Shown: piece after piece, positions 24,403-32,949 of the stretch | Layout of the letters: every line of letters starts with the position of its first letter | Numbering within the stretch: the stretch's first letter is position 1 | Notes under the pieces: generated by a model | Seen by the model: the letters and a program-made list of their open reading frames with translations, nothing else | Told to the model about the DNA's origin: nothing | Database searches by the model: none | Made by a program: the position numbers and the translations under genes | Assembly: GCA_045617405.1 (NCBI GenBank) | Contig: JAZLIL010000109.1 | Location: 1-51,029 of the forward strand | DNA from: JAZLIL01 sp045617405 | GTDB lineage: Bacteria; Bacillota; Clostridia; Lachnospirales; Lachnospiraceae | Reading direction: 5' to 3' | Length of the DNA: 51,029 nucleotides

Positions 24403-25587
24403 TCATGTATCTGATTCTTCGATGACGCCGTAATTTATTCCGACCATTTTGGCTGTATTAAAAGTGCGTTCATTACCGTTTTCGACAAAGAAGCATGAGT
24501 CCACTTCACCGTAGCTGATTCCGCAGATACTTCCGTTTCCGGCATCTGCGTTTTGCGTTCCCCTGCAGATGCAGTCTGAAATGTCTGCCGCTTCACTGTT
24601 GTTGCCGCAGATTCCGCCTGCGGCTGTGGATGCCGAAACGGCAGATTCGTGGGTGTCTGAGCAGCCCCTTATCGTACCGGTTTCGTTGTGACCTGCAATT
24701 CCCCCGCAAGAGAGTTCGCCGGTTACAGTACCGTCAAACGTACAGTCGGCGACCAAACCGTTGTTTGTGCCGACGATGCCGCCGATGTAGGCACCTCCGA
24801 CGAAGCACCCGGCTGATGCGCAGCCGCTTACTGTTCCGTCATTATAGGCCGAAATGCCGCCGATGAAAATCGAATCGGCCGGTCCTTTCAGGTCGCAAAC
24901 GACGCTGCAGTTTGTAATTGTTCCGCTGTTTCTTGCGGCTATGCATGAAAGCAGTTCTTTCCCGAAAACGTCTGCCCTGACGTTGAGATTCTTAACGCAT
25001 CCCTTTTCTCCGATGCGCCCGAACAGTCCCGCTGAATCCTCATTGAAGGATAACCCCGATATTGTGTGACCGTTTCCGTCAAAAACACCAAGAAAGCAGA
25101 GCGAGGGGTTCTTTTTTGTGTCGGCTGCCTGAATGAATTCACAGTCTGTCATATCAAGATCGTTTTCAAGAATACAGCTTAACAGGACATCTCCCCGGTT
25201 GATGCGGGAGGCAAATTCCAAAAGACCGTTTTCCGATGTGATGTGGAAAAGCGCCGATTCGTCCACTGACCATCCTGCGCTGCCGACTGTTTCGGATTCA
25301 TCACCCTGCCCCGATGATTCCATGAAGCTTTTTTCGCTGTTTCCGACGAGCACGGACGGTGAAAGAGCAAACATGAGAAACAGTGCGAGGGCTGCTGCGG
25401 GGATAAAGGCGAGAGTTCTTGCAAGTTGTCCGGATACAACAAAACGGTGGAGTCCTCTTCGAACCACCACGTCGGTTGTGACGAGAAAGAGACACAAAGG
25501 CCTTAAGAACTTATTCTTTTTTGCGGACACAAGCAGAGCCCTTGACCATGAACCGACGTAGTAAACGTCGCCGACGTATTTTGACAT
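24403..25587 (-). CDS. membrane-anchored GLUG-repeat surface protein
   Basis: A 394-residue protein. About 60 cytoplasmic residues lead to one membrane segment (ARTLAFIPAAALALFLMFAL, near residues 63-82), then an extracellular part. From about residue 165 it has repeated GLUG-type units: FLGVFDGNGHTISGL, SAGLFGRIGEKGCVKNL, GGISAYNDGTVSGC, GGIVGTNNGLVADC, GGIAGHNETGTIRGC, GGICGNNSEAADISDC. These form a right-handed beta-solenoid. Many units end in Cys, which may form a ladder. The frame opens at 25,650, but the GGGTGG site and the ATG at 25,587 give a better start. It is the first gene of the - strand run. Adhesion or surface binding is likely; the target is unknown. Confidence 0.72.
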   Translation of the reverse strand: MSKYVGDVYYVGSWSRALLVSAKKNKFLRPLCLFLVTTDVVVRRGLHRFVVSGQLARTLAFIPAAALALFLMFALSPSVLVGNSEKSFMESSGQGDESETVGSAGWSVDESALFHITSENGLLEFASRINRGDVLLSCILENDLDMTDCEFIQAADTKKNPSLCFLGVFDGNGHTISGLSFNEDSAGLFGRIGEKGCVKNLNVRADVFGKELLSCIAARNSGTITNCSVVCDLKGPADSIFIGGISAYNDGTVSGCASAGCFVGGAYIGGIVGTNNGLVADCTFDGTVTGELSCGGIAGHNETGTIRGCSDTHESAVSASTAAGGICGNNSEAADISDCICRGTQNADAGNGSICGISYGEVDSCFFVENGNERTFNTAKMVGINYGVIEESDT

Positions 25588-25850
25588 GTCTTCCACCCTT
25601 TTAGCAGTACATTTCAGTGCATAAACCTTCAATCTATTATAATAACACAAGTACTGCGACTTTCCAATAAGTCATTTTCTAAAAGCGGTATGCTGCGGCG
25701 AAGATATCCTGCAATCAAGTGTCAATGTTATTTGCAATCCGCTTTGCCGCCTGTCCGTACAAAATCGCCAGTTTTACGATATTCCGAAGACTTTTGCCGG
25801 ACGGAATGCCGGAATTAATTTACTTATTTTATTTTGTTTGCGCTAAAGAC

Positions 25851-25879
25851 TTGAAAATTTATGTGCCGGGAATTATAAT
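25851..25879 (+). promoter_or_regulatory. promoter of the 7TM hybrid kinase gene
   Basis: TTGAAA (25,851-25,856) and a perfect TATAAT (25,874-25,879) are separated by exactly 17 bases. The start of transcription would be near 25,886, giving a leader of about 88 bases that holds the palindrome and hairpin described next. Confidence 0.85.
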
Positions 25880-25898
25880 ATTTCAGAGTGTGAGCACC

Positions 25899-25964
25899 AT
25901 ATTCTAGAATATTGATTTGATAGAACACGAAACGTGTATGGCGCATTTCGCACGCGCCTTTTTT
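25899..25964 (+). promoter_or_regulatory. leader palindrome and terminator-like hairpin before the hybrid kinase gene
   Basis: Two elements lie in the leader. ATATTCTAGAATAT (25,899-25,912) is a perfect palindrome just after the predicted transcription start, a good place for a repressor site. GGCGC (25,940-25,944) pairs with GCGCC (25,954-25,958) and is followed directly by six T, then by the GGAG ribosome site. The hairpin has the form of an intrinsic terminator, so most transcripts could stop before the gene. No alternative antiterminator stem was identified by eye. Confidence 0.5.
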
Positions 25965-25973
25965 GGAGTGCAT

Positions 25974-28900
25974 ATGGAATACAACATTTCCTACATGGTT
26001 GCCGCAATGTTAATAGTGGGTATCATGTTCACGTTCAGGAGTACCAACAGGGAACTTGCCGGACGTGCAAACAAGGTGTACAAAACGCTGCTGGTGATGG
26101 TTTTTTTCAGTGCGTTTTTTAACCTTATTACCTGCTTTATGCTCAAGAATCCACAGCCTTCCCGAGCCATGCTTCTGACATGGCTTCTGGTTTTCTATTA
26201 TGTTGTTGAAACAACGCTTACCCCTTTGTTTTTTCAGTATATCGCATCGCTTTGCGGCGTTACCGGTGATTCGTCGCGGACTGTGAGGCTGTTTCACATG
26301 CTGGGAATCATTCCTTACATTGTCGGTCTTGTCTGCGTTCTTATGACCCCCGCAACAGGGTGGGTGTTCTTTCTGCGCATTAACGGAATCTATGAACGCG
26401 GACCGGCTCTTCCTCTTCTCTATGCAATCAGCTTTATGTACGCTATCCATGCTATAGTTATGGTTATCCGCCACAGAAAGAGACTGACATTAAGAGCGCA
26501 GGTGTCTGTTTCGCTTTTCATTGTTTGCTCGATTTCGGCCGCCATCTTCCAGATTATCGTTCCGAAGTATCAGGTTACCGAGTTTGCGATGGCACTTTGC
26601 TGTCTTATCATGTACTTCATTCTTGAAAACCCCGACAAGACCATAGATAACGAGACGGGACTCTTCAACAAGGAGGCTTTTTACGTCAGTCTTTCGGAGG
26701 CGATGAAGAGAAAGAAAGCTTTTTTCTGTATTGCCGTCTCTGTAGATGACTCGAGGTATCTTTCTGAAATCTACGGCTACACCGCATTCGTCGGAATGCT
26801 TCGTCAAATTTCAATATATCTTGAGAGTCTCAGTGTTTCCGGTGCATTTCGAATCAGTGAAAACTACCTCGCGGTTCCCTTTTACAACGAAGATGCGAAC
26901 TGCCGCGATATACTTGAGAGGCTTATGTCGAGGTTCAAGGAAACGTGGACAATAAGCTCAAGTGAGGTTGTCTGCAAAATCAGCTCCTGTGCCGTTTATT
27001 ATCCGAGTGTTGTTACCACTTCCGATGAAATGCTCGAGGGCATCAGCCATTATCTCGCAATGTCGAGAAAGGGCGGAATTCCGATAGTCCCTCAGGGAGC
27101 ACTTCCGAGCAAGAGTGCGCGTATCCTTGAGCTTGAGCAGCAGAGTATCCAGCTGCTTCGCGAATCGGAGGAGGCAAAAAAGGCCATGCTCGAGGCAGAG
27201 GCTGCCGACAGGGCGAAGAGCGTTTTCCTCGCAAACATGTCGCATGAAATCAGGACTCCGATGAATGCAATCCTCGGAATGACAAACCTCATTCAAAATG
27301 AAAACATTTCCGACCGTGTCAGAGGCTACACTGACGATATTTTAAACGCCGGCACTTCGCTTGTCAGCCTTATAAACGATATACTTGACTTCTCAAAGAT
27401 TGAATCCGGAAAGATGGAACTTGTGGACGTAGAGTACAGTCTCTCCAAGGTGCTTTATGACAGCATAAGTATTGTTGCACCGAAGTTTGACGGCGGAGCT
27501 GTCAACCTGCTCGTAGTAATGGACAGGGACATTCCGGACAGGCTCTACGGTGACGAGCTTCGTCTGAAACAGATTATGATCAATCTTATAAACAACGCCG
27601 CAAAATTTACTCAGGAAGGATACGTCCGTCTCGTCATGAGATCGAACTATGAGGGTGCGGACGATCTCGAACTTCGTATCGACATCGAGGACACCGGCTG
27701 CGGCATCAAGCCTGAAGAACTCGGTAAGCTGTTTGAAAGCTTTTCGAGAATGGATGAGAAGCTTAACAGAAACATTGAAGGAAGCGGTCTCGGTCTTGCA
27801 ATCAGCAGAAGACTTGCCCAGCTGATGGACGGCGACATCAGTGTAGACAGCGTTTACGGCGGCGGAAGTACATTCCATGTCGTTGTCCGCCAGCGTATTA
27901 TCGATCCTCAGAGCAGGATGGTCGATTTTGAAAGGATATCTGCCTTCCGGGCATGTCTCATCGGGGAGCAGAATGATGCCTTGAGCAGGGCTCTTGAAGA
28001 CCTTCGTGTATTTAGCGACAGGTTTGCCGATGACGAAGATGTTGATTTTGAGTATGCCACAACCGAGTATACGCACATTTTTACTACAAAGGATATTTAT
28101 CTTGAACACCAGCGGGAGCTTGTCGGTGACGCGAAGCTTGTTATCATGGCAAGACTGGGTGAGCAGTATGATGATGTTCCCGAGGTAATGCTTCTTCGTC
28201 AGCCGGTATTCATGCTGAGTGTTGCAAGGATTATGCTTCATGACGAGAGCGATGAAGTTGATGAGAACAGCTATATCGGATTTTCAGCAAAGGGTGCGAG
28301 AGTACTCGCGGTTGATGATAATCCCGTCAACTTAAAAGTTGTATCGGGTCTTCTCACAATTTATGACATTGACTGTGTCACGGCGGCAAGCGGCAAGGAG
28401 TGCCTTGAGATACTTAAGGAGAGAAGCTTTGATTTGATCTTCATGGATCATATGATGCCTGAAATGGACGGAATCGAGACACTGCGACGAATCAGAAACA
28501 GCAAGGACACTAGGCTTTCTTCTGTTCCGGTTGTGGCACTTACCGCGAATGCAATCGATGGCATGAGAGAAATGTTCCTTGCAAACGGTTTTGAGGATTT
28601 CCTTTCAAAGCCTATTGTTACGGAGCACCTTGAGGAAGTCCTTCGTACCTATCTTGCTGAGTTCGTTACGGACCGTGAAGCTTTGGGAAACGGTTCTGTT
28701 TCGGACGAGAAGACAGCGGCGGTGATTGAAGGCTTGAAGAATTTCGGCATCGATACGGAAACAGGTATCACGAACTGCGGAGGCGTGCCTTCTGCCTACA
28801 TGGAGGTTTTGAAGACGACCTTCGAATGCGGTCCCGAAAAGCTTGCGGCTATTAAGTCATCCTTTGAAGACAGGAATTTTGATGCCTACAGGATTGAGGT

Positions 28901-29324
28901 TCACGCGCTTAAGTCTGTTGCGGCTTCAATCGGTGCTCTTGAGCTTTCTGCGATGGCAAAGCAGCATGAATTTGCTGCAAAGGACGGCGATACAGGATTC
29001 ATCGAATCAGATGAGGCTCAGCTTGTAAGCGAGTACGAAAAGCTGATTGATGAACTTTCAAAGTATTGCACGGAAGATGAAAATGAGGGGAACACCGGAG
29101 ACATTCCGATTGGCGCTAATGAGTTCAACGAAAAGATTGATGCGATACGTGCGGCAATCGATGATTTTGATGACGAACGGGCTCTTGACGGTCTTGCGAA
29201 CATGATGAAGTACAAGCTTTCCGACGAAGAGTACGAGAAGATTAAAGGTGCTCATGCAAAGATCGGACAGTATGACTACGATGAGGCACTTGAACGTTTG
29301 AAGGGGATCGAAAGGCAGGACTGA
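25974..29324 (+). CDS. 7TM hybrid histidine kinase with degenerate GGDEF, two receivers and HPt
   Basis: An 1116-residue membrane kinase. Residues 1-225 hold about seven membrane segments. A GGDEF-like domain without its motif follows (DNETGLFNKEAFYVSLSEA is the usual opening; the catalytic loop is missing). A coiled coil leads to HisKA (MSHEIRTPMNAILGM, H424) and HATPase (NLINNAAKF; DTGCGI; GSGLGL). Next come a receiver-like region without clear Asp and a true receiver (LAVDDN, D825 in IFMDHMMPEMDG, FLSKPI). An HPt domain has H977 in VHALKSVAASIGALEL. It can therefore run a complete relay to its own HPt. GGAG lies 5 bases before the ATG at 25,974; a TTG-started frame from 25,917 would read through the leader hairpin. 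Confidence 0.85.
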   Translation: MEYNISYMVAAMLIVGIMFTFRSTNRELAGRANKVYKTLLVMVFFSAFFNLITCFMLKNPQPSRAMLLTWLLVFYYVVETTLTPLFFQYIASLCGVTGDSSRTVRLFHMLGIIPYIVGLVCVLMTPATGWVFFLRINGIYERGPALPLLYAISFMYAIHAIVMVIRHRKRLTLRAQVSVSLFIVCSISAAIFQIIVPKYQVTEFAMALCCLIMYFILENPDKTIDNETGLFNKEAFYVSLSEAMKRKKAFFCIAVSVDDSRYLSEIYGYTAFVGMLRQISIYLESLSVSGAFRISENYLAVPFYNEDANCRDILERLMSRFKETWTISSSEVVCKISSCAVYYPSVVTTSDEMLEGISHYLAMSRKGGIPIVPQGALPSKSARILELEQQSIQLLRESEEAKKAMLEAEAADRAKSVFLANMSHEIRTPMNAILGMTNLIQNENISDRVRGYTDDILNAGTSLVSLINDILDFSKIESGKMELVDVEYSLSKVLYDSISIVAPKFDGGAVNLLVVMDRDIPDRLYGDELRLKQIMINLINNAAKFTQEGYVRLVMRSNYEGADDLELRIDIEDTGCGIKPEELGKLFESFSRMDEKLNRNIEGSGLGLAISRRLAQLMDGDISVDSVYGGGSTFHVVVRQRIIDPQSRMVDFERISAFRACLIGEQNDALSRALEDLRVFSDRFADDEDVDFEYATTEYTHIFTTKDIYLEHQRELVGDAKLVIMARLGEQYDDVPEVMLLRQPVFMLSVARIMLHDESDEVDENSYIGFSAKGARVLAVDDNPVNLKVVSGLLTIYDIDCVTAASGKECLEILKERSFDLIFMDHMMPEMDGIETLRRIRNSKDTRLSSVPVVALTANAIDGMREMFLANGFEDFLSKPIVTEHLEEVLRTYLAEFVTDREALGNGSVSDEKTAAVIEGLKNFGIDTETGITNCGGVPSAYMEVLKTTFECGPEKLAAIKSSFEDRNFDAYRIEVHALKSVAASIGALELSAMAKQHEFAAKDGDTGFIESDEAQLVSEYEKLIDELSKYCTEDENEGNTGDIPIGANEFNEKIDAIRAAIDDFDDERALDGLANMMKYKLSDEEYEKIKGAHAKIGQYDYDEALERLKGIERQD

Positions 29325-29331
29325 GATACCC

Positions 29332-29359
29332 TTGAAGTTGCCGTCCGAATTAGTATAAT
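29332..29359 (+). promoter_or_regulatory. promoter of the stand-alone receiver gene
   Basis: TTGAAG (29,332-29,337) and a perfect TATAAT (29,354-29,359) are 16 bases apart, starting just 7 bases after the kinase stop codon. The receiver gene and possibly those after it can therefore be transcribed apart from the kinase. Confidence 0.7.
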
Positions 29360-29381
29360 TACAGTATATGGAGGAATGAAG

Positions 29382-29741
29382 ATGAAACATGTATTGGCAG
29401 TGGATGACAATCCTACAAACCTTACCCTTGTCAGGGAGACGCTGAAGGATGATTTTAAAGTGAGCGTCGTAACATCGGGTGAGCTCTGCTTGAAATTCCT
29501 TGAAAAAAAGGATCCGGATATCGTTCTTCTCGACTACTGTATGCCGGGCATGGACGGGCCGGAGACTCTCAGCCGCATTATGGAAATCTACGGGGCCAAG
29601 CTTCCCGTAATCATTATGACAGCGCTTGCCGACCAGGACATGCTTGACGAGTGCAGACAGATCGGCGCAGTCGGATGTATTCCGAAGCCCTTTTCAAAGG
29701 ACCTGATAGTTTCTGCCATATCCGATGTAATCGGTAAATAA
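29382..29741 (+). CDS. stand-alone response regulator receiver
   Basis: A 119-residue single receiver domain with no output domain: AVDDN (acidic pocket), D in IVLLDYCMPGMDG as phosphoacceptor (near residue 50), MTAL and PKPF with the conserved Thr and Lys. It resembles CheY or Spo0F-type relay proteins. An in-frame ATG at 29,376 is too close to the GAGGA site, so 29,382 is preferred (7 bases). It directly follows the hybrid kinase with HPt, which is its probable phosphodonor. Its output is probably another protein in this island. Confidence 0.88.
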   Translation: MKHVLAVDDNPTNLTLVRETLKDDFKVSVVTSGELCLKFLEKKDPDIVLLDYCMPGMDGPETLSRIMEIYGAKLPVIIMTALADQDMLDECRQIGAVGCIPKPFSKDLIVSAISDVIGK

Positions 29742-29818
29742 CGGGCATTTGTTTTGCCTTTAGACCCGGTAGTCGAAGATGAGGGGAAAAGGCAGACTGT
29801 TTTCATGAGGAATGGGGA

Positions 29819-30757
29819 ATGACGTTGATAAAAAGAGCGCTTCCGTTATTTGCAATTACTTGCGCGCTTTTGCTGACGGGATGCGATACAAAGGCATCAT
29901 CGGTTTTTAAAACGGATGCCGTTAAAATAGATGTTAAGATGACAGAGGGTCTTACGTACAGCTTCAGACCTGTTGAAGTTACCGATGAGATGGTATCGCG
30001 GGTGGTGTTGGCCGAGGCTGTAAAGGGACAGGTGAACAGCGTTCCGGTAACGGACAGAGGAGCTGAAATCGGCGATACGGTGAAATTTGATTTTTCGGCA
30101 TCGATTGACGGCGAGCCGGTACAAAACGGCGAGGGTAACGATGTAAGTGTTGTTCTGGGAACAGGAGAATTGCAAAGAAATTTCGAAATGGAACTTGTGG
30201 GACTGCGGGCAGGAGAGGATTTTGACATTACCGTCAATTTTCCCGTTGACCATGAAGATTTCAGGGTGGCAGGCAGAAGTGTCCGCTTCAAGGGACATGT
30301 AGACAGCGTGACGATTGCGGACGATTTTGATGTAGATGACGATTTTATCAGGGAGCACACAGATTACACAAGCCTGAAAGCGTTCAGCGAGTATTGGCGG
30401 GGGAAGCTTCGTGACAAGTATGATAAAGAAAACCACGCCGGAGCTGTTGCGGCGGCTGTCAAGGCGCTTGGCGACAAGGCTCTTGCGGATGATTCGGGGA
30501 TGACGGAAGAAGAAAAGTGCGAGGCAGTTCTTGCTTCAACCGCAGTCGGACTCGGGCTTTCGATAGGCGAGAAGGAAATCAGCAAGGCGGCCACGGAATA
30601 CAGTCTGAAGTTCGGCTATGCCAACACGAAGGCGATGGAGGACGCATTCGAGGAGGCGGGATACGACCTTCATGAAATGATTACAAGGCGGCTTCTTCTC
30701 GAACAGGCGGCGCAGTATGTTTTCGAACATGCCGTAAATGTTGAAGGCGGGGAATAG
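29819..30757 (+). CDS. trigger-factor-like FKBP peptidyl-prolyl isomerase lipoprotein
   Basis: A 312-residue lipoprotein; the signal peptide ends in a lipobox LLLTGC, so Cys22 would be lipidated. Residues about 55-165 have an FKBP-type fold as in the trigger factor PPIase domain (GDTVKFDFSASIDGEPVQNGEG, SVVLGTGELQRNFEMELVGLRAGEDFDITVNFPVDH). A helical region like the trigger factor C-terminus follows. It lacks the ribosome-binding N-terminal domain, so it would be an extracellular folding factor anchored to the membrane. The ribosome site before the ATG is mediocre (GAGGAATGGGGA). It lies between the receiver and the HD-GYP genes with short gaps, probably in one transcript. Confidence 0.75.
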   Translation: MTLIKRALPLFAITCALLLTGCDTKASSVFKTDAVKIDVKMTEGLTYSFRPVEVTDEMVSRVVLAEAVKGQVNSVPVTDRGAEIGDTVKFDFSASIDGEPVQNGEGNDVSVVLGTGELQRNFEMELVGLRAGEDFDITVNFPVDHEDFRVAGRSVRFKGHVDSVTIADDFDVDDDFIREHTDYTSLKAFSEYWRGKLRDKYDKENHAGAVAAAVKALGDKALADDSGMTEEEKCEAVLASTAVGLGLSIGEKEISKAATEYSLKFGYANTKAMEDAFEEAGYDLHEMITRRLLLEQAAQYVFEHAVNVEGGE

Positions 30758-30816
30758 CGGAAAAAACCGGTTCGGCGGAATCGTGAAATGATATTACAGG
30801 AGAGTGAGGAAAGGCT

Positions 30817-32250
30817 ATGAGATTTGTACCGATTGAAAGAGCAAAGGCCGGAATGCGACTGGCCAAGCCGATCTTTGATGCGGATCACAGAGTGCTGTTA
30901 AGCTACGATCAGGAGTTGACGATTGAATTCATCAACAGGCTGAAGAAAAGAGGTCTGCCCGGTTTCTATATCGATGATGAACTTACAAAGGACATCATCG
31001 TTAATGAGGCTATTTCGGAAGAGCTCCGCGGCAGGGCGATAAACTGTCTTGTAAACAAGGACATAGATTCAACGCTTTCGGTAGCAACCGAGATCGTCAG
31101 ACAGTTGCGGGGAGCCAATTCTGTGTCGCTTGATCTTATCGATCTTCGAACCTTTGATGAATACACCTACCGTCATTCTGTAAATGTTTCGATTCTGGTT
31201 ACTATAGTCGGACTTGCTCTTGGTCTCAGCGACGAAGCGCTTGTCAGTCTCTGTACGGCAGCGATTCTTCACGATATCGGAAAGCTGAGCATCGATGCGG
31301 AAATTCTGAACAAGCCCGGCGTACTGACAGATGAGGAGCGCGAGGTCATGCGTGCGCACAGTTTTCTGTCATATGAAATGCTCAAGAACAACGGCGCAAT
31401 CTCCGCAAAGACAAAGGCAGCCGTTTTGCAGCATCACGAGAATATGGACGGTACGGGTTATCCCGACGGCATCAAGGGAGATGCCATTCATCCGTTTGCG
31501 AGGATAATTCATGTGTGCGATGTCTACGATGCGCTGACGACCGCAAGACCGTACAAGAGTGCCTATTCGCCTTATGAAGCAACAGAGTTCCTGAAGGGTG
31601 GTAAAGGACTCATGTTTGACAGCAAGGTAGTTGACATCTTCTACAAATTCGTTCCGCTCTATCCGAAGGGCACTTCGGTTCTTCTTTCGAACGGTGAAGA
31701 GGTTATTATCGTTGAGAACCATCTTGGCAACATGATGTATCCCGTTGTACGGTTTCCGAACGGCGCTACCGTCAATCTTGCCGACAGAGCTGCCTGCGGC
31801 GGACTCTCAATCGTAAGGAGCGCGGATACAATCGACAACGCTCTGCGTGAAAACAGGGCGGCAAAGAAGAAGAGGAAGAATATACTTGCAGTGGATGAAA
31901 GAATATCGGATCTTCTTGTATTGAATGCACTTCTGAAAGACCGTTACAATGTAGCAATCGCAAAGAATGCTTCACAGACGCTTATGCATCTTAACAAGAG
32001 GGTGCCCGATCTTATCATTATGGATGTGACACTGCATGATATGGACAGTGTTGAGCTTATCAGGAAGATAAGAACAGAGATGAATCCTAAAATGCCCGTA
32101 ATTTTTGCTACGGCTTTAGCGACAAAGGCAACAATCCTAAAGAGCAGGGATGCAAACATCCAGGGCTTCGTAACAAAGCCCTACAAGGCACTTTATCTGC
32201 AGAATGCAATTGCGAAGGCGCTTGATGAATCTGAGACAAGAGTCATTTGA
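30817..32250 (+). CDS. HD-GYP c-di-GMP phosphodiesterase with C-terminal receiver
   Basis: A 477-residue soluble protein. Residues 1-110 match the N-terminal region seen before many HD-GYP domains. The HD-GYP domain has H152-D153-IGK, H206-H207-E-N-M-D-G-T-G-Y-P (D211 to P216) and later VCDVYDALTTARPYK, so metal ligands and the GYP signature are intact. It should hydrolyse c-di-GMP. The C-terminal receiver (residues about 352-470) has D403 in LIIMDVTLHDMD, the FATAL Thr and VTKPY Lys. Most HD-GYP proteins carry the receiver at the N-terminus; here the order is reversed. GAGGAAAGG precedes the ATG. Confidence 0.88.
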   Translation: MRFVPIERAKAGMRLAKPIFDADHRVLLSYDQELTIEFINRLKKRGLPGFYIDDELTKDIIVNEAISEELRGRAINCLVNKDIDSTLSVATEIVRQLRGANSVSLDLIDLRTFDEYTYRHSVNVSILVTIVGLALGLSDEALVSLCTAAILHDIGKLSIDAEILNKPGVLTDEEREVMRAHSFLSYEMLKNNGAISAKTKAAVLQHHENMDGTGYPDGIKGDAIHPFARIIHVCDVYDALTTARPYKSAYSPYEATEFLKGGKGLMFDSKVVDIFYKFVPLYPKGTSVLLSNGEEVIIVENHLGNMMYPVVRFPNGATVNLADRAACGGLSIVRSADTIDNALRENRAAKKKRKNILAVDERISDLLVLNALLKDRYNVAIAKNASQTLMHLNKRVPDLIIMDVTLHDMDSVELIRKIRTEMNPKMPVIFATALATKATILKSRDANIQGFVTKPYKALYLQNAIAKALDESETRVI

Positions 32251-32297
32251 CAATAGTTATTAAAACGTGAATTAACAAATGGTCGGGAGGTATTGAT

Positions 32298-32930
32298 ATG
32301 TCTGGTGCCGGAAACAGTTACGGAAATTACGTATTCAAAGGGTTGGACATTGTTCTGGGGGTAAGAAATGTCGGCGGAAACGTTGATGAATTTAACAGAA
32401 TCATCAAAGCCTTCTACTATGAGGCAATTTCGGATATAAAGAAGCTTGACAGCTACGTTGATGAAGAGCCCGACTTGTTCAGAAGGCTTATTCATGAATT
32501 CCGCTGCAGCTTTAGTACTATCGGCGCCAGCGATCTGAGCGATAAGATTGTTGCGCTTGATAAGAAGCTTATTGAGAGTAATCCGGCAGTAAAGGATGAG
32601 TACGCACGTATCCGCGAGGAGATGTCGACACTTATTGATGAGATCGGACGTTACATCAGACATCTTCAGGAGCAGGATATCACAAGGGACTTACTCGAAG
32701 ACAAGGAGTTATGCGGTATTCCCGGTGTTCCCCGTGAGCTCGCAGCCCAGCTGAAGGAGGCAATTTACAGCATGGACCGCAACGAGATTCTCTTCTGCCT
32801 TGCAAGCATCAGGGACAAGTCTTATTCGAGAAACATCGAAGTTCAGATGAATAAGATGGAGGTTGCGCTCGATCAGCTCGATTACAACGAGGCCGAGAGG
32901 ATTCTCGATGACATCACAGAGCAGATCTGA
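32298..32930 (+). CDS. HPt-like histidine phosphotransfer protein
   Basis: A 210-residue all-helical protein that I place in the HPt family. The motif IHEFRCSFSTIGASDLSDKIVALDKKL fits the HPt signature HxLKGSSxxIGAxxLxxxxxxLE; the phosphoacceptor would be H66 and the usual Lys is Arg. About 80 residues follow as a second helical part with no known domain. GGGAGG sits 7 bases before the ATG. It lies 47 bases after the HD-GYP-receiver gene and 19 before the corrinoid activator gene. It could pass phosphate from a hybrid kinase without HPt (such as the one at 14,462) to a receiver here. Confidence 0.65.
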   Translation: MSGAGNSYGNYVFKGLDIVLGVRNVGGNVDEFNRIIKAFYYEAISDIKKLDSYVDEEPDLFRRLIHEFRCSFSTIGASDLSDKIVALDKKLIESNPAVKDEYARIREEMSTLIDEIGRYIRHLQEQDITRDLLEDKELCGIPGVPRELAAQLKEAIYSMDRNEILFCLASIRDKSYSRNIEVQMNKMEVALDQLDYNEAERILDDITEQI

Positions 32931-32949
32931 CGGATTGAGGGAGGCTGCT

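Larger units (their letters stand above)
25588..25973. other. 386-base intergenic region between divergent genes
   Basis: This gap separates the - strand GLUG gene from the + strand hybrid kinase gene. Towards the kinase it holds a good promoter, a 14-base palindrome and a terminator-like hairpin, each listed separately. Towards the GLUG gene only a TATAAT (- strand, 25,641-25,636) with a TTGGAA 20 bases upstream is seen, a poorly spaced pair. A 62-codon frame at 25,719-25,907 overlaps the kinase promoter and is not credible. Confidence 0.6.

Noticed and set aside
25719..25907. 62-codon frame before the hybrid kinase
   Set aside because: It covers the kinase promoter, has no ribosome site and its product has no known features.
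27393..28241. 282-codon open frame on the - strand inside the hybrid kinase gene
   Set aside because: It mirrors the kinase and receiver coding region and shows no independent start signal or domain.
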